NCBI GenBank assembly: GCA_913061185.1
Contig: CAJXTI010000016.1
Coordinates: 1-63,028, forward strand
DNA length: 63,028 nucleotides
From: an uncultured Oceanobacter sp.
GTDB lineage: Bacteria; Pseudomonadota; Gammaproteobacteria; Pseudomonadales; Oceanobacteraceae
Reading direction: 5' to 3'
Part shown: positions 1 to 8,611 of the stretch, piece after piece
Layout: the number at the start of each line of letters is the position of its first letter
Position numbering within the stretch: position 1 is the first letter of the stretch
The notes under the pieces: model-generated
What the model saw: the letters and a program-made list of their open reading frames with translations, nothing else
The model's database searches: none
What the model was told of the DNA's origin: nothing
Position numbers and translations under genes: made by a program

Positions 1-307
1 TGATTCGACACCATCCGCTAGCCCAGAGTGAGCACCGGATTAAATAGATGTCCCCATACGGTAAGGGTTGCTGGTGAATTTCAGGTTTGATAGCGCGAGT
101 GGGTTGTCAGGAAGGTCAGTTTTTCTACTGTCTTGGCTGACGCTTTTTTACACCTCTGACCTGTAATGCTCCCTATTGCCAAACGGGATACAAACCATTG
201 CGACTAGCCATTGTACTGATCCCTCGGGCGCTCCGTATGTTCTGTCGGTGCGTTCACCCAATTCGTGGGCGTCACGACAATAAACATAATAAATAAAGGG
301 ATCAAAT
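1..307. other. Non-coding leader before the first gene
   Basis: No convincing gene is visible in these 307 bases. Short open frames on the minus strand have no ribosome site and run into the gene that follows. The end of the stretch carries the ribosome binding site of the next gene (AAAGGG at about 295-300, seven bases before the ATG at 308). An AT-rich tract just upstream (about 280-295) could be part of its promoter, but no clear -35/-10 pair can be assigned by eye. Confidence 0.5.
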
Positions 308-2092
308 ATGATGGCTAACCTCAAACCACTGTGGTGTTTTGTTCGCTCCGTTTCTTGTCTGTTACCGGTTGCAGCTGCCCCGTTTTTAACCGCCTGTGGC
401 GGTGACGATGACACCAATACGGCCAGTGCCGCAGAGCTTTCAGTCGAAGCGGATAGTAGTTATCAAATTGCTGAAACCACCAGTTTGTCGTCACTGACGC
501 TAGCCACTGGTGCCAGTCTTGCTACGGCTGATGGCTATAGTTTGACGCTGACCGTTGATGGCGTGGAAACACCGATTGAGGCCGACAGTCGTTACAGTGG
601 CGATGTTGTGCTGACACCGACCAGCAAGATTGCCATTACTTACGGTGAACTTGAACCACACGAATTCCGTACTGCCGTTTATGTGGAAGATGGTGCTTAT
701 ATTGCCAGCAAATCGGTGAATGCTGCACTGGTGGATAGTGACGTAACCGATACCACTCTGACGGGTGGCAGTATCACCTCGGTTGGAGAGAATTTTAACG
801 GTGTCATGGTGACCAGTAGTGCAGATAATACGGATACATTTGACTACAGCATCGATGGACTAACCGTCGACTTTAGCGGCAACGGCGGTAATGATTTTGC
901 TGGTTTTGGTTCAGCGCTCTATGCCGGTGGCTATGCCAATGTGACCGTTGACAATACCACTATTAATACGCATGGGGCGATACGTACCGCTGTCTTTGCT
1001 GGCGGTAATAGCACCATGAGGGTGAATAACAGCTCGATTGAAGTAGAGAACGGCACACTGCCAGACGATTACGAATTTACCGTGGCGCTGGGCGAAATGA
1101 TGGAGGTGCCTTGGATGCTGGGTCTGACCGGTAACGTCCGGGCTACCAATCTGGTGGGCAATGCCACAGCCTACTACATCAACTCCACAGTGAAAGCTCA
1201 GGGGTGGGGAGCGTTGTCCACTGATGATACAGAATCTGTGCGTCTGTATTGTATCGACTCGACACTGGAAACCGTCGAAAGTGGTTATGGGGCTTATTCT
1301 ATTGGTGATGCCATTGATACTTTTAGTGGTTGTACCATCAATGTGAACGACTATGGCCTGATTATGGCTGCTGAAGGTTCTGGTATTTTTACTGATGGTA
1401 CGGTGGTGAACTCAGATCGTTTTGGTGTGATGGCTCACTCCAACGGTAACGGTACTCTGCGTATTGAGCGTGGCAGTGTTTTTAATACCGGAGAGGCGAT
1501 TATTCAAGCTAAGGGTAGTTTCCCGACGATTGAAGTGGATAACGCGACCTTGAACTCCGAAGACGGCATTATTTTGCAACTGATGGCCAATGATGACCCT
1601 TATTTTGCGGTATTCCTGGAATCCTTCCCGGAGCTGGCGGGGGAGCCTGGCTCAGCGGCGTCTGCCTCTTTCAGTAATATGGCGCTGACCGGCGATATCA
1701 TCAACGGCAATACCGCCTGGGGTGATCTGGCAGTTTCGCTGGCCAATGTTTCTCTGACCGGGGCGATTACCACCGCCAATACTTCTTTCCAGTTTGCTGC
1801 TGATGGTCTGGCTGCTTCGGATGTCACCGCCGAGCAGTACTACTACATTGGTCAGGTGGTCAATGAATACGCTGCAACTGGCGAGGATTATGGCCTGACG
1901 GTCTCCATTGATGGCAGTTCCAGCTGGATCGTGAGTGCAACCTCCTACCTTACTGGCCTGACAATTGCCGACGGCGCGTCCATTGCCGCAGCGGATGGAG
2001 CAACGTTGACGATGCTGGTGGGCGGTGTCGCTACGCCGATTGCCGCAGGTACCTTCAGCGATGTGACGCTTCAAGTAGCCAGTACTGATTGA
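308..2092 (+). CDS. Predicted outer-membrane lipoprotein with beta-helix-like passenger
   Basis: This 594-residue protein starts with a signal peptide ending in a lipobox (LTAC, Cys about residue 30). Gly-Gly-Asp-Asp-Asp follows, which favours the outer membrane. The rest is rich in G, N, D, S, T and V with regular short strands (for example NVTVDNTTINTHGAIRTAVF), the look of a right-handed beta-helix as in autotransporter passengers or pectate-lyase folds. No C-terminal beta-barrel or catalytic motif is seen. A module of about 60 residues near the N-terminus (about 44-106, with ATGASLATADG and VDGVETPI) recurs at the C-terminus (about 532-594, with ADGASIAAADG and VGGVATPI), so the helix is framed by two copies of one domain. 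Start ATG 308 has a good AAAGGG site; ATG 311 is possible. It is followed at 77 bases by a SurA-like gene. The function is unknown; a surface-exposed adhesin or passenger-like protein is an inference. Confidence 0.6.
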   Translation: MMANLKPLWCFVRSVSCLLPVAAAPFLTACGGDDDTNTASAAELSVEADSSYQIAETTSLSSLTLATGASLATADGYSLTLTVDGVETPIEADSRYSGDVVLTPTSKIAITYGELEPHEFRTAVYVEDGAYIASKSVNAALVDSDVTDTTLTGGSITSVGENFNGVMVTSSADNTDTFDYSIDGLTVDFSGNGGNDFAGFGSALYAGGYANVTVDNTTINTHGAIRTAVFAGGNSTMRVNNSSIEVENGTLPDDYEFTVALGEMMEVPWMLGLTGNVRATNLVGNATAYYINSTVKAQGWGALSTDDTESVRLYCIDSTLETVESGYGAYSIGDAIDTFSGCTINVNDYGLIMAAEGSGIFTDGTVVNSDRFGVMAHSNGNGTLRIERGSVFNTGEAIIQAKGSFPTIEVDNATLNSEDGIILQLMANDDPYFAVFLESFPELAGEPGSAASASFSNMALTGDIINGNTAWGDLAVSLANVSLTGAITTANTSFQFAADGLAASDVTAEQYYYIGQVVNEYAATGEDYGLTVSIDGSSSWIVSATSYLTGLTIADGASIAAADGATLTMLVGGVATPIAAGTFSDVTLQVASTD

Positions 2093-2168
2093 TCATATGT
2101 GCAGGGTAGGGAATGCATTGAGTGCATCCCTGCTCTGCCGGTTTTCTATGTATCACAGGAGGGTGTCA

Positions 2169-3128
2169 ATGAGAAGGTCATGGATAGCGGGCTTGTTGTT
2201 GCTTGGTCTGACGTTGGGTGTTATTTGCGACTCAAATGCTGAGCCAAATCCTGTCTTTCCATTGTGGGGCTGGGTCAATGATCAGCCAGTTTATCTCGAC
2301 GAAGCTCGGTTCTGGCAGCGATTTGTTAATCGCCAGCAGGGTCAACTTGAAAAGCTGCGACCCGACGATCACGAATCCTTGCCCAAGTTGAATGAGCAAA
2401 TGGCCAGTTACATGTGTCAGCAGCGTTATTTGCGCCAGCTGGCCAGCCAATCTGGCATTCGGGTGAATGAGCATGATGAGCAGGCATATCAGCAGCAACG
2501 GTTGCAAAATATCAGACGCTACGGAGGGGGCAGAGAATATTTGATGCAATTGACGCGCATGTACCAGAGCGAGGCAATGCATCATTGGCTATTTAATACC
2601 GAGTTGCTGGCAAATCGACTGTTTGAGCAACAGTACGGTATGGCCGGAGAGCGCGCACCGGCAGATACGGTGACAAAATTTATCAAACGCCATCATCTGG
2701 TATATGCAATCTGGCTGTTTCGGCCACTGAATATGGAAGTGTCGGAAGTGGATGAAACGCTGACGGATGTGCGCCGTCAGCTACAGGGCAAGACGACGGC
2801 ACAGCAGTTAGCGACCATCAAGGCATGGCAGCAGCCGTTTGCAGATATACGCCTGAATGGTTATCCGAATGGTCGTTTATTGTCGCGTCACCTGCTACCC
2901 AGCGAGGTGGCACAGCAGTTGGATCAGTTGGCCGATTATGGTGTGAGCCCGGTCATTACCGCCAGCGATGGTCGGTATCTGCTGATGAAGTTACCGGTGC
3001 AGCCGCAGCAGGCGGTGAATAATAGCAATCAGCCGCTCAGCTATTGGGCTGCCAGACAGCTGTTATTCCGACCGTCCATTGAGCAGGGTTGTGTAACACC
3101 CGTACTACGGCTGGCAGCAGGTTCCTGA
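2169..3128 (+). CDS. SurA-like periplasmic protein (parvulin-type foldase relative)
   Basis: The 319-residue product has a signal peptide (MRRSWIAGLLLLGLTLG...) ending near SNAEP. A helical domain rich in Gln and Arg follows, resembling the N-terminal chaperone domain of SurA/PrsA-type proteins: the mature protein opens with WGWVNDQPVYLDEARFW, then has long helices with QQRYLRQLASQSGIRVNEHD. The C-terminal half (about 200-300, with SPVITASDGRYLLMKL) looks like a degenerate parvulin domain, but clear active-site residues are not visible. An open frame extends upstream to an ATG at 2097, but ATG 2169 is chosen because AGGAGGG lies at the right distance and the signal peptide begins there. It lies downstream of a large beta-rich lipoprotein, so it may be that protein's dedicated periplasmic chaperone; this is inference from context. 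Confidence 0.55.
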   Translation: MRRSWIAGLLLLGLTLGVICDSNAEPNPVFPLWGWVNDQPVYLDEARFWQRFVNRQQGQLEKLRPDDHESLPKLNEQMASYMCQQRYLRQLASQSGIRVNEHDEQAYQQQRLQNIRRYGGGREYLMQLTRMYQSEAMHHWLFNTELLANRLFEQQYGMAGERAPADTVTKFIKRHHLVYAIWLFRPLNMEVSEVDETLTDVRRQLQGKTTAQQLATIKAWQQPFADIRLNGYPNGRLLSRHLLPSEVAQQLDQLADYGVSPVITASDGRYLLMKLPVQPQQAVNNSNQPLSYWAARQLLFRPSIEQGCVTPVLRLAAGS

Positions 3129-3135
3129 AGCAGAT

Positions 3136-4059
3136 TTAGCGGTCAGATTGAGCGGTAATGGTCTGGGAGCAGGTAACAATCAGGTCACGAATCCATTGAT
3201 TCACCGGATCTACATTATGCATTTCATGCCATTGCAGGCCCCATTTGAACGACGGAATTTCCATTGGGGTTTCGAGGATACGAATTGGCAGGAACTGGGC
3301 TCTCTGTTCAGCCAGGCGACGGTGAATGGTGGCAATACGCTGGGTTCCGACCACGCACTGTGGAATGGCGCTGAAGGTGTTGACGGTGACTTCAACTCGA
3401 CGTTCGATACCGCCACGTTCCATCATCCAGGTATCAACGCTGGGTCGCCGCTTGGAGCCAAAACGTGCCAATACATGGCCGAGGGCACAGTACTGGTCGA
3501 TGGTAATATTGTTGTCGATGGTGCGGTTGCCGTCCCAGCAAACGACGACAAAATCTTCTTCAAATAGGTCAACAGAAGGGTGGTCTGGTGACAGAAAGTT
3601 GGAGGGCAGCATCAGAAAGTCAGCGTTACCTTGTTCCATTTCTTCTATCGGAGCGTTGGTGGGAGCGGTGGTATCGAAGCGGATACCCGGTGCTTGCTCG
3701 GCTGCAAGACGAAACACTTCTGGCATCAGGATGGTGACCGGGTAGTCCGACATCACCATGTTGACCTGGCGTTGCACAAGACTGATATCAAGATCCGGAC
3801 GACTGTCGAGCGTGGTCTGGATTTTCATTAACAACTCCCGCACCGGCACAATCAGGCTTTCACCCAGCGGTGTCAGCACCATCTTACGGCCGACCTGTAC
3901 CAACAGGGGGTCATCAAAGTATTCACGCAAGCGGGCCAGAGCACCACTGGTGGCCGATTGGCTCAGAAAAACTTTTTCACCTGCTCGGGTGATATTGCGT
4001 TCAGTCAAGAGCGCGTCCAGAACAACCAGGAGGTTGAGGTCAAAGCGGTTGAAGCGCAT
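3136..4059 (-). CDS. LysR-family transcriptional regulator, NodD-like
   Basis: At 307 residues this is the usual LysR length. Residues 1-65 form the winged helix-turn-helix (MRFNRFDLNLLVVLDALL, then SQSATSGALARLREYFDDPL). The effector-binding domain occupies about 90-300. The opening sequence is of the NodD/NahR/LinR branch, whose members respond to aromatic or related small molecules. It is divergent from the amidohydrolase gene that opens the catabolic cluster, with a 0.57 kb shared intergenic region. It is therefore the likely activator of that cluster, responding to the substrate or an intermediate. An ATC-N9-GAT motif of the nod-box type lies 67-81 bases upstream of its start. The 3' end is close to, and convergent with, the SurA-like gene. 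Confidence 0.9.
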   Translation of the reverse strand: MRFNRFDLNLLVVLDALLTERNITRAGEKVFLSQSATSGALARLREYFDDPLLVQVGRKMVLTPLGESLIVPVRELLMKIQTTLDSRPDLDISLVQRQVNMVMSDYPVTILMPEVFRLAAEQAPGIRFDTTAPTNAPIEEMEQGNADFLMLPSNFLSPDHPSVDLFEEDFVVVCWDGNRTIDNNITIDQYCALGHVLARFGSKRRPSVDTWMMERGGIERRVEVTVNTFSAIPQCVVGTQRIATIHRRLAEQRAQFLPIRILETPMEIPSFKWGLQWHEMHNVDPVNQWIRDLIVTCSQTITAQSDR

Positions 4060-4625
4060 GGCTACCTCTATGATGTTGTTATTGTTTTATGACTATCGTA
4101 TTGCTGGATGAAAAAAATAACAACAATCCATTTGGTCGATGGTTTGATGCGGTCTAGCCAATGGCTTCAGTGTCATGGTGAGCAGTGTGGGTGATTGACG
4201 ACCTTGATTTGAAACAGATGTTAGATTTTGACTGACCTTGTATTTCATGCTGAGGAGATATTTCTGAGGTTGTCGGCCTGCTTTACTATTTTTTAAAAAT
4301 ATCTTTTAAATCAAATGACTGAAACGTGATTCGAAATGTATCCAGACACTTCCTGGGCGGTTGTTCATGTATTCCGGCGTCATTTGAATTGGTGAGGGAG
4401 TAAATTTTGGTATTTGCGTTGCAGATGCCAAGCATGGCAATAAACGATTTAGTGGATGGTATAGCCAGTCTTAGTATGACCCCATCAGCGTCAAACAGCG
4501 CTATCAACGTCAACAGATTCAGACTCTTACTTGAACGACGTTAGAACAATAACAATAACGCATGTCCTGATCGGATATCTGGCACCGCCAGATTGTACCG
4601 GGACAGTATCGGAGTGGTTTTCAGT
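4060..4625. promoter_or_regulatory. Divergent regulatory region between LysR gene and catabolic cluster
   Basis: About 570 bases separate the LysR start (4059) from the first plausible start of the amidohydrolase gene. No convincing gene is present; one short minus-strand frame (4286-4513) lacks family resemblance and a ribosome site. The length and divergent layout fit a LysR-controlled divergent promoter. The most specific element is an ATC-N9-GAT sequence at 4126-4140. A GGAG at about 4611 would serve the ATG at 4626. Confidence 0.55.
4126..4140. promoter_or_regulatory. Candidate NodD-type LysR operator (ATC-N9-GAT)
   Basis: The sequence ATCCATTTGGTCGAT matches the ATC-N9-GAT half-motif of NodD binding sites exactly and lies 67-81 bases upstream of a NodD-like LysR gene, a usual position for autoregulation and divergent activation. 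The motif is short, so chance occurrence is possible. Confidence 0.4.
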
Positions 4626-4642
4626 ATGTCTATCAACAAAAC

Positions 4643-5845
4643 TTGCCCGTTCTGTACCTGTCTTTCTGCCGCCACCCTGAAAACGGCTGGAGGTGTTTGT
4701 TGAATTCCATCCGTCTGTATTCGTGCGGTTGTCGTCTGGGGTCAGATTCCAGCCAGGCAGCTTCTCTTGATGTCTGCGGCGCTATTGATATGCACTGCCA
4801 TGTATTTGTCCCAGCGGCAAACGAACGGGTGTTCGGCATGGCGGAAATGCAGCGCGAACAGCAGGCATTTCTGCGTGCGATGGGTCATGCCTCGGTTGAA
4901 CACAATCGCCAGGTGATGATGCCCACTGCGTTTGAACAATTGACCTGCGTTGACACCCGTTTGGCTGATATGAATGCCAACGGTATTGCCATTCAGTGTC
5001 TCAGTCCATCTCCCTCCCAATATTTTTACTGGGCTGATACATCGCTGTCAGCCGAGTTGGTGTCGATGCAAAACGACGCTATTGCCGAACTGTGCCAACG
5101 TTGGCCCGAACGTTTTGTCGGTCTGGGTACGGTTTCCCTGCAGCACCCGCAACTGGCGGTCGAGCAGCTGGTGGAACTGATGGCCCGGCCCGGTATGAAA
5201 GGCGTGGAAATTTCTACCCGTGTGAATGACATGGATCTGGATGCCCCGGCCTTGTTGCCATTCTGGCAGGCGGCGGAACAACTGGGTGCGTTGGTGTTTA
5301 TTCATCCGTTTTCCAGTCGTGTGGATGACCGTTTGCAGGACTGGTATCTGTCCAATCTGGTAGGGCAACCACTGGAAAGTACGATTGCGCTTTCCCGCTT
5401 GATCTTTGCCGGTCTGTTCGACCGTTTCCCCAATATTCGCATCTTGTCTGCTCACGGTGGTGGCTATTTGCCACAGTACTGTGGTCGGCACAATCGGGGA
5501 GCAGAAGTGCGCCCGGAAGCCGCTGGGTTGTCTCAGCCACCGGCGGACTACCTGAACAACATCTGGTTCGACAGTCTGGTGTTTTCACCTCATTCATTAC
5601 GTCACCTGGTCGACCAGGTGGGTATCGGTCAGGTGGTGCTGGGTACGGATTACCCCTTCGATATGGGCAGTGAAATGGCCCAGCCATGGCTCAATGTTTT
5701 GACACCAGAAGAGCGTCAGGCAGTACTGCGCGATAACGCTATTCGGCTGCTGGACTTGACTGTGCCGCAGGTGACGAATGACGACGAATGTTCATCCAGC
5801 CTGCCCGCAGCAGCGGCAACAGGCTCAGGTAAGGAGTTTTTATGA
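4643..5845 (+). CDS. Amidohydrolase of the ACMSD / carboxyvanillate decarboxylase type
   Basis: This is a metal-dependent hydrolase or decarboxylase of the amidohydrolase-2 family. The barrel metal ligands are visible: HCH after GAID (about residues 51-53), His in FIHPF (about 218), His in LSAHGGGY (about 272) and Asp in GTDYPFDMG (about 338). Family members such as ACMSD, gamma-resorcylate decarboxylase and LigW remove carboxyl groups from aromatic or semialdehyde acids. The 5' end is uncertain: the open frame begins at TTG 4643, with no ATG before the metal motif. A better start, ATG 4626 with GGAG upstream, is in another frame and stops at 4701-4703 after 25 codons with a CPFCTC motif. A frameshift or short leader is therefore possible. 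The stop overlaps the next start (ATGA-type, 4 bases), so the two genes are translationally linked. Confidence 0.8.
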   Translation: MPVLYLSFCRHPENGWRCLLNSIRLYSCGCRLGSDSSQAASLDVCGAIDMHCHVFVPAANERVFGMAEMQREQQAFLRAMGHASVEHNRQVMMPTAFEQLTCVDTRLADMNANGIAIQCLSPSPSQYFYWADTSLSAELVSMQNDAIAELCQRWPERFVGLGTVSLQHPQLAVEQLVELMARPGMKGVEISTRVNDMDLDAPALLPFWQAAEQLGALVFIHPFSSRVDDRLQDWYLSNLVGQPLESTIALSRLIFAGLFDRFPNIRILSAHGGGYLPQYCGRHNRGAEVRPEAAGLSQPPADYLNNIWFDSLVFSPHSLRHLVDQVGIGQVVLGTDYPFDMGSEMAQPWLNVLTPEERQAVLRDNAIRLLDLTVPQVTNDDECSSSLPAAAATGSGKEFL

Positions 5846-6852
5846 CGAACCCATTGATTGGCTGGCAGGTCGATCGGTCTGCCATTGAAATGGTCGGCCA
5901 CGACTTGCAACGGCCGGAATGCATTCTGGCGGAACCCGACGGAAGTCTCTGGACGGCGGATGCCCGTGGCGGTGTGATGCACATCGCCGCAGATGGTGAG
6001 CAAACCTTGATTGCCCAGCAGCCAACGGCCGGTCTGAGCGAATCGTCTTCTGCCGCCGATCGGATGATGGGTGGCACTTTGCCCAATGGCATCGCCTTTG
6101 ATGCCAACGGTGACATTGTGATTGCCAACTTCGGCACCGATGCAATTGAACGTATGACCCGTGATGGCACATCGGAGCTGCTGTTTGACAGTATGGATGG
6201 CAAGCCGCTGGGCAAAATGAATTTCTGCTTGTTGGATAGCAAGGGCCGTATCTGGTTCACCGTCACGACACGCCAGAATCCGTGGACTATATCGATCAAT
6301 GAAAAAACGGCCGACGGTTATGTCGGGGTGATTGATGAGCAGGGCATTCGCGTTGTTGCCGACGGGTTTGTCGGTACCAATGAAATCCGCTTCGACGCCA
6401 ATGAAGAATGGCTGTACGTGGTGGAAACCAATGCCAAACGCATTTCCCGTGTGCGCATCAATGATGCTGCGGAGGAAGTGGAGCGGGAAATTTACGGCCC
6501 GGCGGATTTGGGTGGTTACCCGGACGGTTTTGCCTTCGATGCTTTCGGCAATCTCTGGATTACCCTGATTCTGACCGAGCGTCTGATCGCCCTGACACCA
6601 GAAGGTGAAGTCTTGACCTTGCTGGATGACGGCAACCCCGAAGCGCTGGCAATTTATGACAAGCACTACGCAGAAGGCACAACCACACCTGAACTGATGG
6701 GTGCATGCAAGGGCACGCTGGCACCGATGATGGCCAGCGTCACCTTTGGTGGGCCAGATCTTCAAACCGTTTATATCGGCAGCCTGGCAGGCACAAGCCT
6801 GCCAAGTTTTCGATCCCCTGTTCCCGGACTGCCAATGGCGCACTGGCGCTAA
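5842..6852 (+). CDS. SMP-30/gluconolactonase/LRE-family hydrolase
   Basis: This 336-residue six-bladed propeller-type protein contains GRPECIL-like and EPDGSLWTADARGG segments near the start, LPNGIAFDANGDIVIANFG (about 85-103), NEIRFDANEEWLYVVET (about 180) and YPDGFAFDAFGNLWIT (about 225). These are the repeated D-G-N-L-W strands and metal-site Asp/Asn residues of SMP-30-like lactonases. It probably opens a lactone produced in the pathway encoded by its neighbours. Start ATG 5842 has AAGGAG nearby and overlaps the end of the amidohydrolase gene. A signal peptide is not seen, so it is probably cytoplasmic. The substrate is unknown. Confidence 0.8.
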   Translation: MTNPLIGWQVDRSAIEMVGHDLQRPECILAEPDGSLWTADARGGVMHIAADGEQTLIAQQPTAGLSESSSAADRMMGGTLPNGIAFDANGDIVIANFGTDAIERMTRDGTSELLFDSMDGKPLGKMNFCLLDSKGRIWFTVTTRQNPWTISINEKTADGYVGVIDEQGIRVVADGFVGTNEIRFDANEEWLYVVETNAKRISRVRINDAAEEVEREIYGPADLGGYPDGFAFDAFGNLWITLILTERLIALTPEGEVLTLLDDGNPEALAIYDKHYAEGTTTPELMGACKGTLAPMMASVTFGGPDLQTVYIGSLAGTSLPSFRSPVPGLPMAHWR

Positions 6853-6901
6853 CGGCCGTTCGATACACTGACCTATAAATATAACAAGGAGCCTATCAGT
6901 G

Positions 6902-8596
6902 ATGACTACCAGGCAAACTACTATTGCAAAACGGGTAAAATCATTGGGACGTCCTGCTCTGCTGGCGACTGCAATTGCAGCCGCTGTAACCGCAGGTCAG
7001 GCCAATGCCTTTATGGTGACCAATAACTCCGACTGGCGGGTGCTGTGGGATACTACGGCAAAGTATTCCACCATGTATCGCCTGCAAGATCAGCACGATC
7101 GTCTGATTGAGGATACTCAGGGCGATTGGCCGAATACCGACGATGGTAATCGTAACTTCGACAAGGGGCTGGTTTCCAACCGTCTGGATCTGTTGACCGA
7201 GATGGACGTGATTTACAAGCGTAACTATGGCCTGCGTTTGAGTGCAGCGGCCTGGTACGACAGCGTCTATATGCAGAAAAAGAATGACAACCAGTCACCT
7301 TCGACTGCCAACCCGATGTCGGTTGAACATAACGAATTCACCCAAGGTACCAAAGATCTGCACGGACAGGATGTCGAAATGCTCGACTACTTTCTGTTCG
7401 GCCGGACGCGTCTGGGCAAAAGCATGCTGACCGGACGAATTGGTTCACACACCATGGTATGGGGTGAATCACTGTTCTTTGGTGGTAATGGTATCGCCAA
7501 TGGCCAGGCACCCATCGACGTTGCCAAGGCCCTGGCGGTTCCCAGTGTACAGTTCAAGGAACTGATGCGTCCGGTTGAACAAGTGTCCGGTCAGTTGCAG
7601 CTGACCCGTGATCTCAGTGTTGGTGCGTATTACCAGCTGCAATGGAAAGAAACCCGCTTGCCTGGTTCTGGCAGCTATTTCTCCGGTGTCGATTTCCTCA
7701 GTGAAGGGGCCGAGCAAATGCTGCTGGCGCCAGACGGTTCGGTTTATTTCAAGCGCACAGCGGATAAAAAAGGGTCTGACTCTGGCCAGTTCGGTCTGCA
7801 GTTACGTTACCGTGGTGACGATTCTGACTATGGATTCTACGCTATCCAATACAACGAAAAAGCACCCAATATCAACGTGATGCCTTATGCAAATGCGGTG
7901 GTTGCCAGTGATGGTCGTGTGCAGGCGGGTGAATACCGCTGGCTGTATCACGAAGGGGTGAAGGCATTTGGTGTATCGGCTACCCGGACTTTTGGCAATT
8001 TCAACTTTGCGGCAGAAGCGTCGATGCGGCGTAATACGCCACTGAACAGTGACGCAGCGACGGATTTGCGTTACATCACTGGCAGCGGGGGTGGCAACAC
8101 CGAAAGCACAGCGCTGTATGCGTTGGGTAACACTTCCCATGCCCAGGTCAACTGGCTGGCCAGCCTTGGGCCCAGCTTTCTTTCTCGGGAAGCCGACTTC
8201 CTCGGTGAGGTCGCCTATAACCATGTGATGGAAGTAACTCATGATCGTGGTGGTGTGCTGAATCCGAACGGTGATCGGGATGCCTGGAATATGCGTCTGA
8301 TTTTCTCACCCAAGTACCGTCAGGTACTGGCTGGTCTGGATCTGAGTGTACCCATGGTGCTGGGTTATGGCCTGCACGGTAACTCATTGGCGGTGGGCTC
8401 TTTTATGGGGGAAGACACCGGTGACTTGAGTGTTGGAGTAGAAGGTACTTATCTGGATATCTGGCGTTTCGGCTTTAACTACACCAACTTCTTCGGCCCG
8501 GTAGATAACACCATCGACGAGAACGGTCACGGCTCCTACAAGCAGTCCAACGCTGACCGTGACAATATTTCTTTCAACATTCGTCGTACTTTTTAA
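6902..8596 (+). CDS. DUF1302 family outer-membrane protein
   Basis: The 564-residue product has a signal peptide ending near GQANA, a mature part of alternating beta strands, and a terminal Phe (FNIRRTF) typical of outer-membrane barrels. The DWRVLWDTTAKYSTMYR opening and MVWGESLFFGGNGIANGQ segment mark the DUF1302 family. These proteins nearly always occur just before a DUF1329 gene in Pseudomonas and marine degraders of hydrophobic compounds, where they are thought to help uptake or export at the cell surface. GTG 6899 is an alternative start, since AAGGAG at 6886 is 7 bases from it and 10 from the ATG. The next gene follows after 15 bases, indicating one transcript. Confidence 0.85.
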   Translation: MTTRQTTIAKRVKSLGRPALLATAIAAAVTAGQANAFMVTNNSDWRVLWDTTAKYSTMYRLQDQHDRLIEDTQGDWPNTDDGNRNFDKGLVSNRLDLLTEMDVIYKRNYGLRLSAAAWYDSVYMQKKNDNQSPSTANPMSVEHNEFTQGTKDLHGQDVEMLDYFLFGRTRLGKSMLTGRIGSHTMVWGESLFFGGNGIANGQAPIDVAKALAVPSVQFKELMRPVEQVSGQLQLTRDLSVGAYYQLQWKETRLPGSGSYFSGVDFLSEGAEQMLLAPDGSVYFKRTADKKGSDSGQFGLQLRYRGDDSDYGFYAIQYNEKAPNINVMPYANAVVASDGRVQAGEYRWLYHEGVKAFGVSATRTFGNFNFAAEASMRRNTPLNSDAATDLRYITGSGGGNTESTALYALGNTSHAQVNWLASLGPSFLSREADFLGEVAYNHVMEVTHDRGGVLNPNGDRDAWNMRLIFSPKYRQVLAGLDLSVPMVLGYGLHGNSLAVGSFMGEDTGDLSVGVEGTYLDIWRFGFNYTNFFGPVDNTIDENGHGSYKQSNADRDNISFNIRRTF

Positions 8597-8611
8597 GCTC
8601 TGGAGAACAAC

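Noticed and set aside
5716..6843. Minus-strand open frame of about 375 codons
   Set aside because: It mirrors the SMP-30 gene, which has clear family motifs and translational coupling.
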